From positions 1-64,000 of the forward strand of contig DJLZ01000005.1 in NCBI GenBank assembly GCA_002436405.1: 64,000 nt of DNA, written 5' to 3'. Within the stretch, counting starts at the first letter, position 1. Every line of letters starts with the position of its first letter. The DNA is from Proteobacteria bacterium UBA6503. GTDB lineage: Bacteria > Pseudomonadota > Alphaproteobacteria > UBA1280 > UBA6503. A program made the translations under genes and the position numbers. Below, piece after piece: positions 31,415-39,871 of this stretch. A model generated the notes under the pieces. The model was not told where the DNA came from and searched no databases. It was given only the letters and a program-made list of their open reading frames with translations.

Positions 31415-31621
31415 CTATTCATCTTTTAAAAACCAGCGCTTTTGATACGCAATAAAACCAACGGCGCAGCCCAAAATGGCGCCCATCATGCCTAGCACAA
31501 AACCCATCTCGCCGTTAAGGTCGGCCATGCGCAGGTGGGCAAGGGTCATTTGGCTGGCAATAAGCCACCCCGCAAGTACGTGGAGAAGTAGAATTTTAAT
31601 ATCAATATCATGGTGTTGCAT
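31415..31621 (-). CDS. Small two-helix membrane protein, 68 aa
   Basis: Not recognised. Two hydrophobic segments (about 8-28 and 38-58) are joined by a short polar loop (RMADLNGEMG), and the C-terminus is charged (YQKRWFLKDE). AAAGGG lies about seven bases before the ATG, supporting a real gene. It is followed by a perfect terminator-like hairpin, then sfsA. A role in the inner membrane is all that can be inferred. Confidence 0.65.
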   Translation of the reverse strand: MQHHDIDIKILLLHVLAGWLIASQMTLAHLRMADLNGEMGFVLGMMGAILGCAVGFIAYQKRWFLKDE

Positions 31622-31709
31622 GCCCAGCCCTTTCAGTAATCATTTCATTTGCACTCTCTATTAAATGGTGATTGTTAGGGCATTTCTCAAGGGGAGGGGG
31701 ATTCGCCGT

Positions 31710-31738
31710 TTGACGGCATGGCCTAATCTGCATAAGAT
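31710..31738 (+). promoter_or_regulatory. Sigma-70-type promoter of the exonuclease gene
   Basis: TTGACG (31710-31715), a 17-bp spacer and TAAGAT (31733-31738). The expected start is about 20 bases before the ATG at 31766. Confidence 0.6.
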
Positions 31739-31765
31739 AGCGCTTATAATTAAAAGGCTTAGAAA

Positions 31766-32608
31766 ATGCTGCACCAATCACTTTTTGTTTTCGATATTGA
31801 AACTGTTCCAGACACAAACGCCGTGTATAACCTAACGGGCAGTACCGAAAAAGACCCTGAAAAACTGCGTGAAGAACTTACCCAGTACCACTTAGATATT
31901 ACCGATGGCCGTAACAGCTTTCCGCGTCAGCCATTCCATAAGGTTGTGGCCGTAAGCTTTTTAGAAGCTGAAATTGTGCGTAATGATGATGGCACCGAAA
32001 GCTACCACCTAAAAACAATTGCCTCGAACCAAAAAGACGAAGAGAAATACATCGTTAAAGGGTTCTTTGATTACCTACAACGCATTAAACCACGCCTTGT
32101 TAGCTACAACGGCCGCAGCTTTGATATGCCTGTGATGAAGTACCGTGGCATGGCTCATGGTGTAAACGCCAAATGGTTTTACGGCGCTGGCGATAAGTGG
32201 AACAGCTACATGCAGCGCTATAGCCCTGACTGGCACTGCGACTTGCTTGAAGTACTTTCTGATTTTGGGGCTTCAGCCCGTGTAAAACTGAACGAAGCCT
32301 GCTCGATTATGGGTTTCCCGGGTAAGTTTGGTGTTGATGGTTCAAAGGTAACCGAAATGTATGAAAATGGCGAAATTGACGCCATTAAACACTACTGCGA
32401 AACAGATGTTCTGAACACCTACCTTGTGTACCTGCGCACCATGCAGCACCAAGGTAAAATGACGACCGTTTCTTACAACAAAGCGATTGCAGATGTGGTA
32501 AGCTTTATTGAAAATGAAAGTGCTGAAAAGCCCTACCTAGCCGAGTTTATGGACGCTTGGGGCGATGCATGTAATAACAAGTTTATGCTGGATGAAGACT
32601 TTGACTAA
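31766..32608 (+). CDS. Predicted 3'-5' exonuclease, PolB-like (PF10108)
   Basis: A 280-aa DEDD-type exonuclease related to the proofreading domain of family B polymerases. Motif ExoI is FVFDIETVPD (Asp, Glu), ExoII is LVSYNGRSFDMPV (Asp), and ExoIII is IDAIKHYCETDVLNTYLVYLR (Asp with Tyr/His). It has no polymerase domain. It probably acts in DNA repair or RNA/DNA end trimming. Its 3' end overlaps the start of the secreted-protein gene by 17 bases, suggesting co-transcription. Confidence 0.88.
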   Translation: MLHQSLFVFDIETVPDTNAVYNLTGSTEKDPEKLREELTQYHLDITDGRNSFPRQPFHKVVAVSFLEAEIVRNDDGTESYHLKTIASNQKDEEKYIVKGFFDYLQRIKPRLVSYNGRSFDMPVMKYRGMAHGVNAKWFYGAGDKWNSYMQRYSPDWHCDLLEVLSDFGASARVKLNEACSIMGFPGKFGVDGSKVTEMYENGEIDAIKHYCETDVLNTYLVYLRTMQHQGKMTTVSYNKAIADVVSFIENESAEKPYLAEFMDAWGDACNNKFMLDEDFD

Positions 32609-33749
32609 ACGCCAAAACTTTACTTTCTGTAGCGCAATTTTTGCTAGCTTACTTATGCTAAGCCCGTTGGCGCATGCGCAAAATGAAAGTGGTGTAAACC
32701 CTCTAGAAATGGAGCAACTTCAAGCACAGGTTGACGTGATGCTTGAAGAAATGTCAGAGCTGCAAGGCTACCGTATTTGCGGCGAACAAGGCTTTGTTTT
32801 TGACCCGAACTCAGCAGATGCAGATGCCGATGGTTGCGTGCAGCCCGTACAAACCCAACCAACCCTAGAAGCCCCACGTATTGTAGGTGGCGAGCTGGCC
32901 CCAACAGCCAAAACATTTAAACTAAGCGCCAACCCTAAAGGCAGCAAACGTGGTGAAAGTATTCCACTGAAAAGCATTAGTGGGGCGGCCACGGGTTCGG
33001 CCAATACCCAAAGCCCAGGCGCAAGCTTGAAAACGATTAGCATGGAAATGGACCGTGCTGATCCTATCCAAACTACCAATGGTATTGACCAAGACCCTGC
33101 CCAAATGCCCCGTGCAGTGGAAGCGGTGCCTGCCCTAGAGGCCGACTACCCAAGCGACCGTGTGCGTGCCCTTGTTGAAATGGCCGTGGCCCAAGCCCTT
33201 AAAGGCGCTGAAAACCCACAAGGTGGTGTGATTCAAGCGCCAGAGTCTACCCGCAATGCACCACTCGCTGACGTAAAGCCAACCATGGGCGGTAAAAATG
33301 CGCAAACCATGCCTGTGCAAAGTGCACAAGGGGCGCTAATCCCAAGTTGTTCAGACGGTGAGTTCTTAACCGTTATGGGCGGTGAAGTTGTATGCCGCCG
33401 TGCTGCAGCAGCTGGCAAAATGGCATGCCCACCTGCAGTACTACGTACGTACGTTGACTGGCATGACCAGCACATCCACTTCCACATCCCGTACACACCG
33501 CATGGTCAGGTACGTACAGCGCAAGAAAACTCAGACATCATTAAGGTTGAGTGTAATAACAGCGTTTATAAGATGGTTGAAATTACCCGTAACGAATGTG
33601 GCGGCGGTACCTGCCAAGAAGGCCGTAAACCTGCCTACAGCATGACCTATTACTGTAACCAAGATAAAACCAAACGCTGCTACGCAAAGCAGAATGGCCA
33701 CTTGGTGAATCATACGTACACCTCAAGCTACATCAATAAACAGTATTAA
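32592..33749 (+). CDS. Secreted hypothetical protein with Cys-rich C-terminus, 385 aa
   Basis: Not recognised. The start at 32592 (MKTLTKRQNFTF) gives a good Sec signal peptide ending PLAHA-Q; it overlaps the exonuclease gene. A short coiled segment (EMEQLQAQVDVMLEEM) and a motif YRICGEQGFVFDPNSADADADGC follow, then a long Ala/Pro/Gln-rich low-complexity linker (about 85-255). A cysteine-rich C-terminal domain has paired C-x-G features (CSDGEFLTVMGGEVVC, ECGGGTCQEGR, YYCNQDKTKRCY), probably disulfide-bonded in the periplasm or outside. The C-G-x-x-G style resembles the surface proteins at 36311-39022, so the same surface machinery is possible. It converges with phrB, two bases apart. Confidence 0.75.
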   Translation: MKTLTKRQNFTFCSAIFASLLMLSPLAHAQNESGVNPLEMEQLQAQVDVMLEEMSELQGYRICGEQGFVFDPNSADADADGCVQPVQTQPTLEAPRIVGGELAPTAKTFKLSANPKGSKRGESIPLKSISGAATGSANTQSPGASLKTISMEMDRADPIQTTNGIDQDPAQMPRAVEAVPALEADYPSDRVRALVEMAVAQALKGAENPQGGVIQAPESTRNAPLADVKPTMGGKNAQTMPVQSAQGALIPSCSDGEFLTVMGGEVVCRRAAAAGKMACPPAVLRTYVDWHDQHIHFHIPYTPHGQVRTAQENSDIIKVECNNSVYKMVEITRNECGGGTCQEGRKPAYSMTYYCNQDKTKRCYAKQNGHLVNHTYTSSYINKQY

Positions 33750-33751
33750 GG

Positions 33752-35173
33752 CTATTGGTCTTTAATGGCGTTGTAACGGTCTAGAGCCTCTTTACGGGCT
33801 TTTGAGTGATCGACCATGGGTTTAGGGTAATCTTTACCCAGTTCAATGCCTGCAAGCAGCAAATCGCTGTTTTTGGCCTCCCACGGCTTATGGATAAGAT
33901 CGTTCGGCAAGTCTTTTAACTCAGGCACAAATTCACGGATGTATTGGCCTTTGGGGTCAAATTTTTCGCCTTGTGTAATTGGGTTGAATACACGGAAGTA
34001 CGGCGAAGCGTCAGCACCGCTGCCTGCAACCCACTGCCAGCCGGCAACATTGTTGGCAAGGTCGGCGTCAACCAGCGTATCCCAGAACCATTCTTCGCCT
34101 TCTTTCCAGTGGATAAACAGGTCTTTAATCAAAAAGCTAGCGACAATCATACGCACACGGTTGTGCATCCAGCCTGTTTGCCAAAGCTGGCGCATGCCTG
34201 CATCAACGATAGGGTAGCCTGTTTGGCCTTGTTGCCAACGCTTAAAGGCTGCGTCGTCATGGTCCCACGTAAAGTTTTCAAACTGTTCTTTCCAAGGTTT
34301 CGTGGCAAAGTCTTCAATATGGTAAATCAGGTGGTAGCCAAACTCACGCCAGCCAATTTCCTTCATGTAGGTATCAAGGCCTTTATCGGTGCCCATTTCG
34401 TCAGCCACCTCATGGTAAACCTGGCGGGGGCTAATTTCACCAAAGTGCAGGTGCGGGCTTAGCTTTGAGGTACCATCAACGGCGGGGAGGTCCCGCTGGT
34501 TGTTGTATTTGTAAATACGGTCTTCGGCAAAAGCTCTAAAGCGTTTAAGGGCGGCGTCTTCACCAATTTCCCAATGCTCAGTAAAGCCTTTAGCCCAGTT
34601 TGGCTTGGTTGGTAACAGGTCTAGCTTTGCAAGGTCAGCACTGTCAGCACTTAGGCCATCAATTTGAGATGGGGCGCTTTTAGGTAGGTTAGGTGTTTCT
34701 TGCTTAAAGCTCTCAAGGCAAGCCCCCCAAAACGGGGTAAACACTTTGTAAAACGGGCCTGACTTTGGGGCGATTTCCCAAGGTTCACGCAGCAGAGAAG
34801 TGTTAAAACTTTCAACCTCAACATCGGCGTTTTGTAAGTCAGCCTTCAGTTGGGTGTCACGCTTGATGGTATCGGGGAAGTATTGGCGGCCCCAATAAAC
34901 GTGCGAAATATCATGCTTTTCACATAGTTCCGGGATGATTTTTAGTGGGTCACCTGCATAAAAGTGCAGCTTTGCACCACGGTCTTCAATGCTTTTAGCG
35001 AGGCTGGCCAAGCTGTGGTGCAGCCACCATTTTGTGGCGCCACCAAGGGGGCGGGTGTTTGCTGTATCCAGAATAAAGACGGGCAGCACCTTGCCATTAT
35101 CAACAGCCTTACGCAGGGCTGGGTGGTCAGTGAGGCGAAGGTCTCGTCGGAACCAAACAATCGTCTTCTGCAT
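33752..35173 (-). CDS. phrB: Deoxyribodipyrimidine (CPD) photolyase, class I
   Basis: A 473-aa photolyase that repairs UV cyclobutane dimers with blue light. The alpha/beta antenna domain starts VWFRRDLRLTDHPAL. The FAD domain contains DGTSKLSPHLHFGEISPRQVYH, WREFGYHLIYH and AGWQWVAGSGADASPYFRVFNP, the conserved FAD- and DNA-contact motifs including the electron-transfer tryptophans. Length is normal. Three bases separate it from the AI-2E-family permease gene upstream, so they probably share a transcript. Confidence 0.96.
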   Translation of the reverse strand: MQKTIVWFRRDLRLTDHPALRKAVDNGKVLPVFILDTANTRPLGGATKWWLHHSLASLAKSIEDRGAKLHFYAGDPLKIIPELCEKHDISHVYWGRQYFPDTIKRDTQLKADLQNADVEVESFNTSLLREPWEIAPKSGPFYKVFTPFWGACLESFKQETPNLPKSAPSQIDGLSADSADLAKLDLLPTKPNWAKGFTEHWEIGEDAALKRFRAFAEDRIYKYNNQRDLPAVDGTSKLSPHLHFGEISPRQVYHEVADEMGTDKGLDTYMKEIGWREFGYHLIYHIEDFATKPWKEQFENFTWDHDDAAFKRWQQGQTGYPIVDAGMRQLWQTGWMHNRVRMIVASFLIKDLFIHWKEGEEWFWDTLVDADLANNVAGWQWVAGSGADASPYFRVFNPITQGEKFDPKGQYIREFVPELKDLPNDLIHKPWEAKNSDLLLAGIELGKDYPKPMVDHSKARKEALDRYNAIKDQ

Positions 35174-35176
35174 TGG

Positions 35177-36241
35177 TTAAGCCTTTTTCTTGCGTGGTGT
35201 TGTTTCGCGGATGCGGCCTTCTTGTGAAAGCATAATCGCAATGCTGCGGGTTTGCTCAAACTTAGAAAGGGTAATGTTTAGGATAACCATCAGCGGCACA
35301 CAAAGTAGCGCGCCAATTGGGCCCCAAATTGTGCCCCAGAAGGCAAGCGAAAGCAGAATAACCAATGGGCTTAGGTTCAGCGATTTACCCATAAGGCGAG
35401 GCTCAATCACGTTACCAATCATCAACTGCACACCAATCAAGGCAGCCGCTGTTACAAAGGCGCCTGTAATAAGGCCTAGCTGAATAATCACCACAGGCAC
35501 AACCATCAAAATAGCAAGGATTGAACCCACAGTCGGGATGAAGTTAAGGGCAAAAATCACCAAACCCCAAAACGGTGCATAGCTAATACCTGCAATAGCG
35601 AGCACGGCATAGCTGAGTAGGCCGGTCATGAAACTCATGAGGGATTTAATCTTCAGGTACTTGCCCACGTCTTGCGTAATATTATCAAGGGTATTGCAGG
35701 CATCGTCGTAGCTTTTGTCAGATGGGTATAGGGCCTTAAGTTTACGGTCAAACGATGGGTACTCAAGGGCAATAAACAGGGTGTAAATCACAATCAGCGT
35801 TGCGTATTGGGTAAAGCTTGTAAAGGTATCGGCCACACCGCCCACAAGTGAAGGGATGCTGATAGCATCAAAAATGTTTGTGGCATCAACGTTGTGTTCA
35901 GCCAAAAGGGTTGTGGCTTGTTCAAGCAGGCCATTAAGCTTGGCTTGATAAAACGGCGCTTGGTTAACCACTTTGTAAATTGAGCCTGCTGCCAAACGGA
36001 ACAGGGCATACACAGCTGTTACAGCCGCAATAACCGTAACCAAAGCGCTGGCCTTACTTGGTAGTTGTTTACCGCAAATTTTAAACTCGCTAATACGGCG
36101 GGTAACCATCACCAAAATGTAGAACAGCAAACTTGCAATAACCAACGGCAAGATAAGGTCTTTACCGATAACGAGCAGATAGACCACGGCGATCGTGGCA
36201 AATAGTGCTGTTGTGAAAAATACAAACTTACTTTGCGGCAT
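35177..36241 (-). CDS. AI-2E family transporter (YdiK/PerM-type permease)
   Basis: A 354-aa membrane protein of PF01594, with about seven to eight helices: two at the N-terminus (about 8-45), one at about 62-85, a soluble helical loop (about 90-145), and a C-terminal bundle with GLVIFALNFIPTVGSILAILMVVPV and PRLMGKSLNLSPLVILLSLAFWG, the family signatures. Substrates of the family are mostly unproved. The C-terminus is basic (RKKKA). It heads a two-gene unit with photolyase. Confidence 0.9.
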   Translation of the reverse strand: MPQSKFVFFTTALFATIAVVYLLVIGKDLILPLVIASLLFYILVMVTRRISEFKICGKQLPSKASALVTVIAAVTAVYALFRLAAGSIYKVVNQAPFYQAKLNGLLEQATTLLAEHNVDATNIFDAISIPSLVGGVADTFTSFTQYATLIVIYTLFIALEYPSFDRKLKALYPSDKSYDDACNTLDNITQDVGKYLKIKSLMSFMTGLLSYAVLAIAGISYAPFWGLVIFALNFIPTVGSILAILMVVPVVIIQLGLITGAFVTAAALIGVQLMIGNVIEPRLMGKSLNLSPLVILLSLAFWGTIWGPIGALLCVPLMVILNITLSKFEQTRSIAIMLSQEGRIRETTPRKKKA

Positions 36242-36310
36242 TGTGGAATCTCTTTTTATTTATTTTTGCCGATTATACAGCATTTTATCTAAAAAGAGAG
36301 TGTGTTTTGT

Positions 36311-37993
36311 TTAGCAAGGAACACCACCACAGCAAGGCATGCCATCAGTACTGCATGAGCTGTGTTTGTAGTAAGTGGTGCTTAGTGAACCGCTGTTACA
36401 ACATACACTGCCTGACTGACATGTTGGGGTACAACCGCCAGTACCAGCGCCTGAACCATACCAACCCCATGTGCTGTTCCATAGTGTTTTACACTGGCCG
36501 TTGGCAATAAACACGCCACCACTTGTCGTACAGCCACAAGCCCCAACTGAACAACTTGAGTTACTGTATGAGCCTGAAAGTGAACCGTTGTTACATGAAC
36601 GGGTTTGGCTGGTACAGCTGCTGCCACACGGTACGCTTGAGTTCTGGTAGGCCGTTACGTTTTGGCCGTGGTTGATGCTACCGCCCCAAGGCAGTGAACA
36701 ACTAGCGCATGAGCCAACTGAACAACTTGAATTGCCATAAGACCCTGAAAGCGATCCGTTTGTACACGTACGTGTTTGGCTATTACAGCTGCTACCACAA
36801 GAAACTGATGAGGTTTGGTAAGCTGTTACACTCTGGCCATTTGAAATTGAGCCACCCCATGGCAGTGAACAACCACAAGCCCCAACTGAACAGCTTGAGT
36901 TACCGTATGAGCCTGAAAGGCTACCGTTATTACATGTACGGGTTTGGCTGTTACAGCTGCTACCACATGAAACTGATGAACTTTGGTAAGCCGTTACACT
37001 TTGGTTGTGGTTAATGCTACCACCCCATGGTAACGAACAACTTGCACATGCTGAAACCGAGCAACTTGCGTTGCTGTATGACCCTGAAAGTGAGCCATCA
37101 TTACAGGTACGTGTTTGGCTGGTACAACTGCTGCCACAGGCAACACTTGAGCTTTGGTAGGCTGTCGTGCTTTGGTTGTGGTTAATGCTACCGCCCCAAG
37201 GTAGGTTACAGCTTGCACAAGCCGTTACAGAGCAACTATTATTGGCATAGCTGCCTGAAAGGCTACCGTTATTACAGGTACGTGTTTGGCTAGTACAGCT
37301 GCCGCCGCATGGCTCAGAACTATTCTGGTAGGCTGTAGTGCTTTGGTTATGGTTAATGCTGCCACCCCATGGCAAGCTACAGCTTGCACCGCCACAGCTG
37401 CCCGAGGCTTCATCCCACGTACCGTTCGCACAGGTAAACGAGGCTGAACCTACGTTAGGTGCAGCACTGTCTGACACATTACGGGTTGTCCCGTGTGAGC
37501 CTGCAGTGGCCGAGGCATTACAGGTGAATGAGCTTGTTGTCCAGTTTACGCCACTGGTTGTACAGCTTGCGCACGTTGGACCAGGGCAGTTGGCTTTGTT
37601 ATAGGTTGCTGAACCATCAAGGTTACCGTTGTAACAGTTACGGGTTTGGCTAATGGCAGCACAGGTGCTGTAGCAGGGGCGTGTTGTTAAGTAAAAATCA
37701 CGGCTACCACCATGAGGCACGTTGGCACCGTCAAGGTTACAAGCAGCACAAGGTGGTGAAGATACGCTCGCTGGAGGATTATTGTAAAAAGCTGACCACT
37801 CGGCTGAGGTTTTGGTCGGCACAAAAATAGCGCTGCCGCTGTTATTTGTTACAACACGACATACCGTATGTTCATCAATAACAGCGGTTGCGCCATTGTT
37901 AACTTGGTATGAGTTTGCAGCCATAGCTTCGCTTAGCCCGAGTCCCGTAAACAGGTACAGTGCTAGAAGTGTAAGCTGTAAAAATCGCCACAT
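36311..37993 (-). CDS. Secreted Cys-rich tandem-repeat protein, 560 aa
   Basis: A signal peptide (ends AMA-A, about residue 25) is followed by a unique N-terminal zone (about 26-195), then five tandem repeats of about 57 residues (about 200-485). Each repeat reads CxLPWGGSI, TAYQxSS, CGxSCxSQTRxC, NGSLSGSY and SCSV, with seven to eight cysteines; CG-SC-SQTRTC recalls thrombospondin type 1 repeats but the fold is unproved. A distinct Cys-rich end (about 486-560, CCNSGSLS, CCGGVPC) closes the protein. Repeats vary between copies, so they are not recent slippage. The S74-domain gene lies 21 bp upstream on the same strand, suggesting a shared extracellular structure. Confidence 0.85.
   Translation of the reverse strand: MWRFLQLTLLALYLFTGLGLSEAMAANSYQVNNGATAVIDEHTVCRVVTNNSGSAIFVPTKTSAEWSAFYNNPPASVSSPPCAACNLDGANVPHGGSRDFYLTTRPCYSTCAAISQTRNCYNGNLDGSATYNKANCPGPTCASCTTSGVNWTTSSFTCNASATAGSHGTTRNVSDSAAPNVGSASFTCANGTWDEASGSCGGASCSLPWGGSINHNQSTTAYQNSSEPCGGSCTSQTRTCNNGSLSGSYANNSCSVTACASCNLPWGGSINHNQSTTAYQSSSVACGSSCTSQTRTCNDGSLSGSYSNASCSVSACASCSLPWGGSINHNQSVTAYQSSSVSCGSSCNSQTRTCNNGSLSGSYGNSSCSVGACGCSLPWGGSISNGQSVTAYQTSSVSCGSSCNSQTRTCTNGSLSGSYGNSSCSVGSCASCSLPWGGSINHGQNVTAYQNSSVPCGSSCTSQTRSCNNGSLSGSYSNSSCSVGACGCTTSGGVFIANGQCKTLWNSTWGWYGSGAGTGGCTPTCQSGSVCCNSGSLSTTYYKHSSCSTDGMPCCGGVPC
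36540..37395 (-). repeat. Five tandem ~171-bp coding repeats
   Basis: Protein repeats of about 57 residues in the Cys-rich gene, each beginning CSLPWGGSI or CNLPWGGSI. The copies diverge at many positions but keep the cysteine pattern. Confidence 0.85.
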
Positions 37994-38014
37994 TTATGTA
38001 CTAAACCTTAACTA

Positions 38015-39022
38015 CTATTTATCAAGCTTACTGCGGAGGTTTTTAACCTCTGCTTTAAGCGCATCAATTTGTTTTTGTTGTTCGTTCACGGCCGCTACAA
38101 GTGGTGCAACAAGTTTACCGTAGTCAACAGCAAGTGTGCCGTTTGGTGTTTCTTGCACAGCTGCAGGGACGACTTCACGAACTTCTTGCGCAATAAAGCC
38201 AATGCTGGCTTCGTCATTTGCTTTCCAGTCAAAGTAAACAGGCTCAAGCTTACTCACTAAATCAATACCGCCCGTAACAGGTTCAATGTTTTTCTTTAGC
38301 GTACGGTCAGAACTGTAAAAGAAGGCGTTTGCTGTCATGTTACCGCTTGAGGTTACGTTACTGCCAAATGTACCAGTAGAGCCTACACTTAGCGAACTGT
38401 TTACACGCCCAGTGCCGTTAACATGCAGTTTATAACTTGGTGTACCGCCAATACCTAGGTTGCCTGAATCATCAAGCATCATCAGCTGGTTGTTGCCAAT
38501 ACGGAAGCCCAAATATTGGCCCGCTGCTGAGTTTAAAAGTGTTTGGCCTGAACTGTTTTGGATAATTGCATATTCGCCTGCACTGTCGCCTAAAGCATCA
38601 TTTGCTAGGCCTGGCCATGTGCCGCCGTGACCAACGACACCCATGCGAAGGCCACCAATGTATGAGGTACCTGAGGCTTCAATAGCCCCAACAACGTCAA
38701 GCTTTGCGCTTGGGCCGGCTGTACCAATACCAACATCACCCGTAGTTGTTAGATGAATGCCTGTAATACAGTCGTCACCATCTTTTGCGCCACCAAATGA
38801 AGGGCCGTAAACTTTAGCTTTATTACCACAGGCTTCAACCGCATCGGCGCGGTCTTTCACTTGGGCCATTTGGGCCGTAAGGCGTGCTGTGCTTGAGGCA
38901 CCGCCACCCATACCACTGGTTGCTAGAGCTGAACTGTTCTGGGCATATCCCTCAGTTACTCCCCCTAGTGCAGCCAAAAATGTTGCCGCAATAAACGTAT
39001 TTAAAAGCGTCTTGCTTTTCAT
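38015..39022 (-). CDS. Secreted tail-fiber-like protein with S74 intramolecular chaperone domain
   Basis: A 335-aa protein. A signal peptide (about 1-27, ends GYAQ) is followed by a coil (TARLTAQMAQVKDRADAVE), fibre-like repeats containing VGIGTAGPSAKLDVVGAI and LGIGGTPSYKLHVNGT, and a C-terminal peptidase S74 domain (PF13884, about 240-335). SSDRTLKKNI holds the self-cleavage serine, and GFIAQEVREVVP and VDYGKLVAPLVAAVNEQQKQIDALK complete the chaperone, ending in a trimerising coil. In phages this domain assembles trimeric fibres and cleaves itself off. The Sec signal and absence of phage genes suggest a cell-surface fibre. Next gene is the Cys-rich repeat protein. Confidence 0.88.
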   Translation of the reverse strand: MKSKTLLNTFIAATFLAALGGVTEGYAQNSSALATSGMGGGASSTARLTAQMAQVKDRADAVEACGNKAKVYGPSFGGAKDGDDCITGIHLTTTGDVGIGTAGPSAKLDVVGAIEASGTSYIGGLRMGVVGHGGTWPGLANDALGDSAGEYAIIQNSSGQTLLNSAAGQYLGFRIGNNQLMMLDDSGNLGIGGTPSYKLHVNGTGRVNSSLSVGSTGTFGSNVTSSGNMTANAFFYSSDRTLKKNIEPVTGGIDLVSKLEPVYFDWKANDEASIGFIAQEVREVVPAAVQETPNGTLAVDYGKLVAPLVAAVNEQQKQIDALKAEVKNLRSKLDK

Positions 39023-39088
39023 GGTTCCATCACACCTATATCGGTTTTAGTTAAATTCCCCGTACAATTATGGGGTGAAGCACAAATT

Positions 39089-39793
39089 TTAACCGTCGTG
39101 GCGAAGTACGACTTCGTCCTTCGGTAGTTTCTCAAGTTCTTGTTTCACCATAATAAACTCGTTATCGCCGTGGGTGCCGCTTAGCACTACGCCTGAACCA
39201 ATCCAAGTATGTTGGCCAATAACGGTGCCTGGTGAAATAACGCAGTTAGCCCCAACACGTGAATGACGGCCCATAAAGGCGCCACAGTGGCCGCGGCCTG
39301 TTGGCAAAGCCTTGCCTTCGGCGTTTTTGTAGTAAACTTCGGTTTGGTTAAACTTGCGGTTTGACAAAATAGCCCCTGAAGCCACACGAGCGGCCACACC
39401 TAAAACACTATCGCCAGCAAAGCTAGAAGCCTGAATTTTTGAGCCGTCTAGGCAAATTGAGTGTTTAATGTCAGCCCCGTGGCCGATCACGCAGTTTTTT
39501 GAAACATACGCTTGCTTACGCACCACGGCGTGGCTGCCAATTTCAGCGCCTTCGCCAATAAAGACGGGGCCTTGCAATACAGCGCAAGGGCCAATTTCAG
39601 CGCCTTTACCAATCCAAACAGGACCATCAATAACAGCAGAAGGGTGCACGTTGCCCAAAATTTCAGGCTCGCCAAGGGTTTCGAAGAGTTTTGGTAGGTT
39701 GTTTAAGGCTTCAACGCAAGTGTCAAATTGGTTCAGCCATTCAGCTAGTTTTGGTGAAATTTCACCTGTTTCGAATAGTTTTTGGATTTCCAT
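39089..39793 (-). CDS. Left-handed beta-helix (hexapeptide) acyltransferase-like protein
   Basis: A 234-aa protein built mainly of hexapeptide repeats (VHPSAVIDGPVWIGKGAEIG, QGPVFIGEGAEIGSHAVV, SRVGANCVISPGTVIG), the LbetaH fold of acyltransferases and GlmU-type enzymes. The N-terminal helical segment (1-45) and the middle break (SNRKFNQTEVYYKN) resemble the C-terminal half of nucleotidyltransferase-acyltransferase fusions, but no nucleotidyl domain is present. Start at 39793 (MEIQKL) has AGGG ten bases upstream. Substrate unknown; envelope polysaccharide or amino-sugar modification is plausible. Confidence 0.78.
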   Translation of the reverse strand: MEIQKLFETGEISPKLAEWLNQFDTCVEALNNLPKLFETLGEPEILGNVHPSAVIDGPVWIGKGAEIGPCAVLQGPVFIGEGAEIGSHAVVRKQAYVSKNCVIGHGADIKHSICLDGSKIQASSFAGDSVLGVAARVASGAILSNRKFNQTEVYYKNAEGKALPTGRGHCGAFMGRHSRVGANCVISPGTVIGQHTWIGSGVVLSGTHGDNEFIMVKQELEKLPKDEVVLRHDG

Positions 39794-39871
39794 AAGAAAA
39801 GTGCCCTGCAACGTTGTTATTGTTGCAGAGCACTATATCAAGTTGCCTTTGGGTTGCAAAGGCAATGTTGG

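Noticed and set aside
36540..37395. Regular direct repeats resembling a CRISPR array at first glance
   Set aside because: Unit length is about 171 bp, repeats vary, and they encode an in-frame Cys-rich protein.
38015..39022. Prophage tail-fibre gene
   Set aside because: The protein has a Sec signal peptide and no phage structural, lysis or packaging genes lie near.
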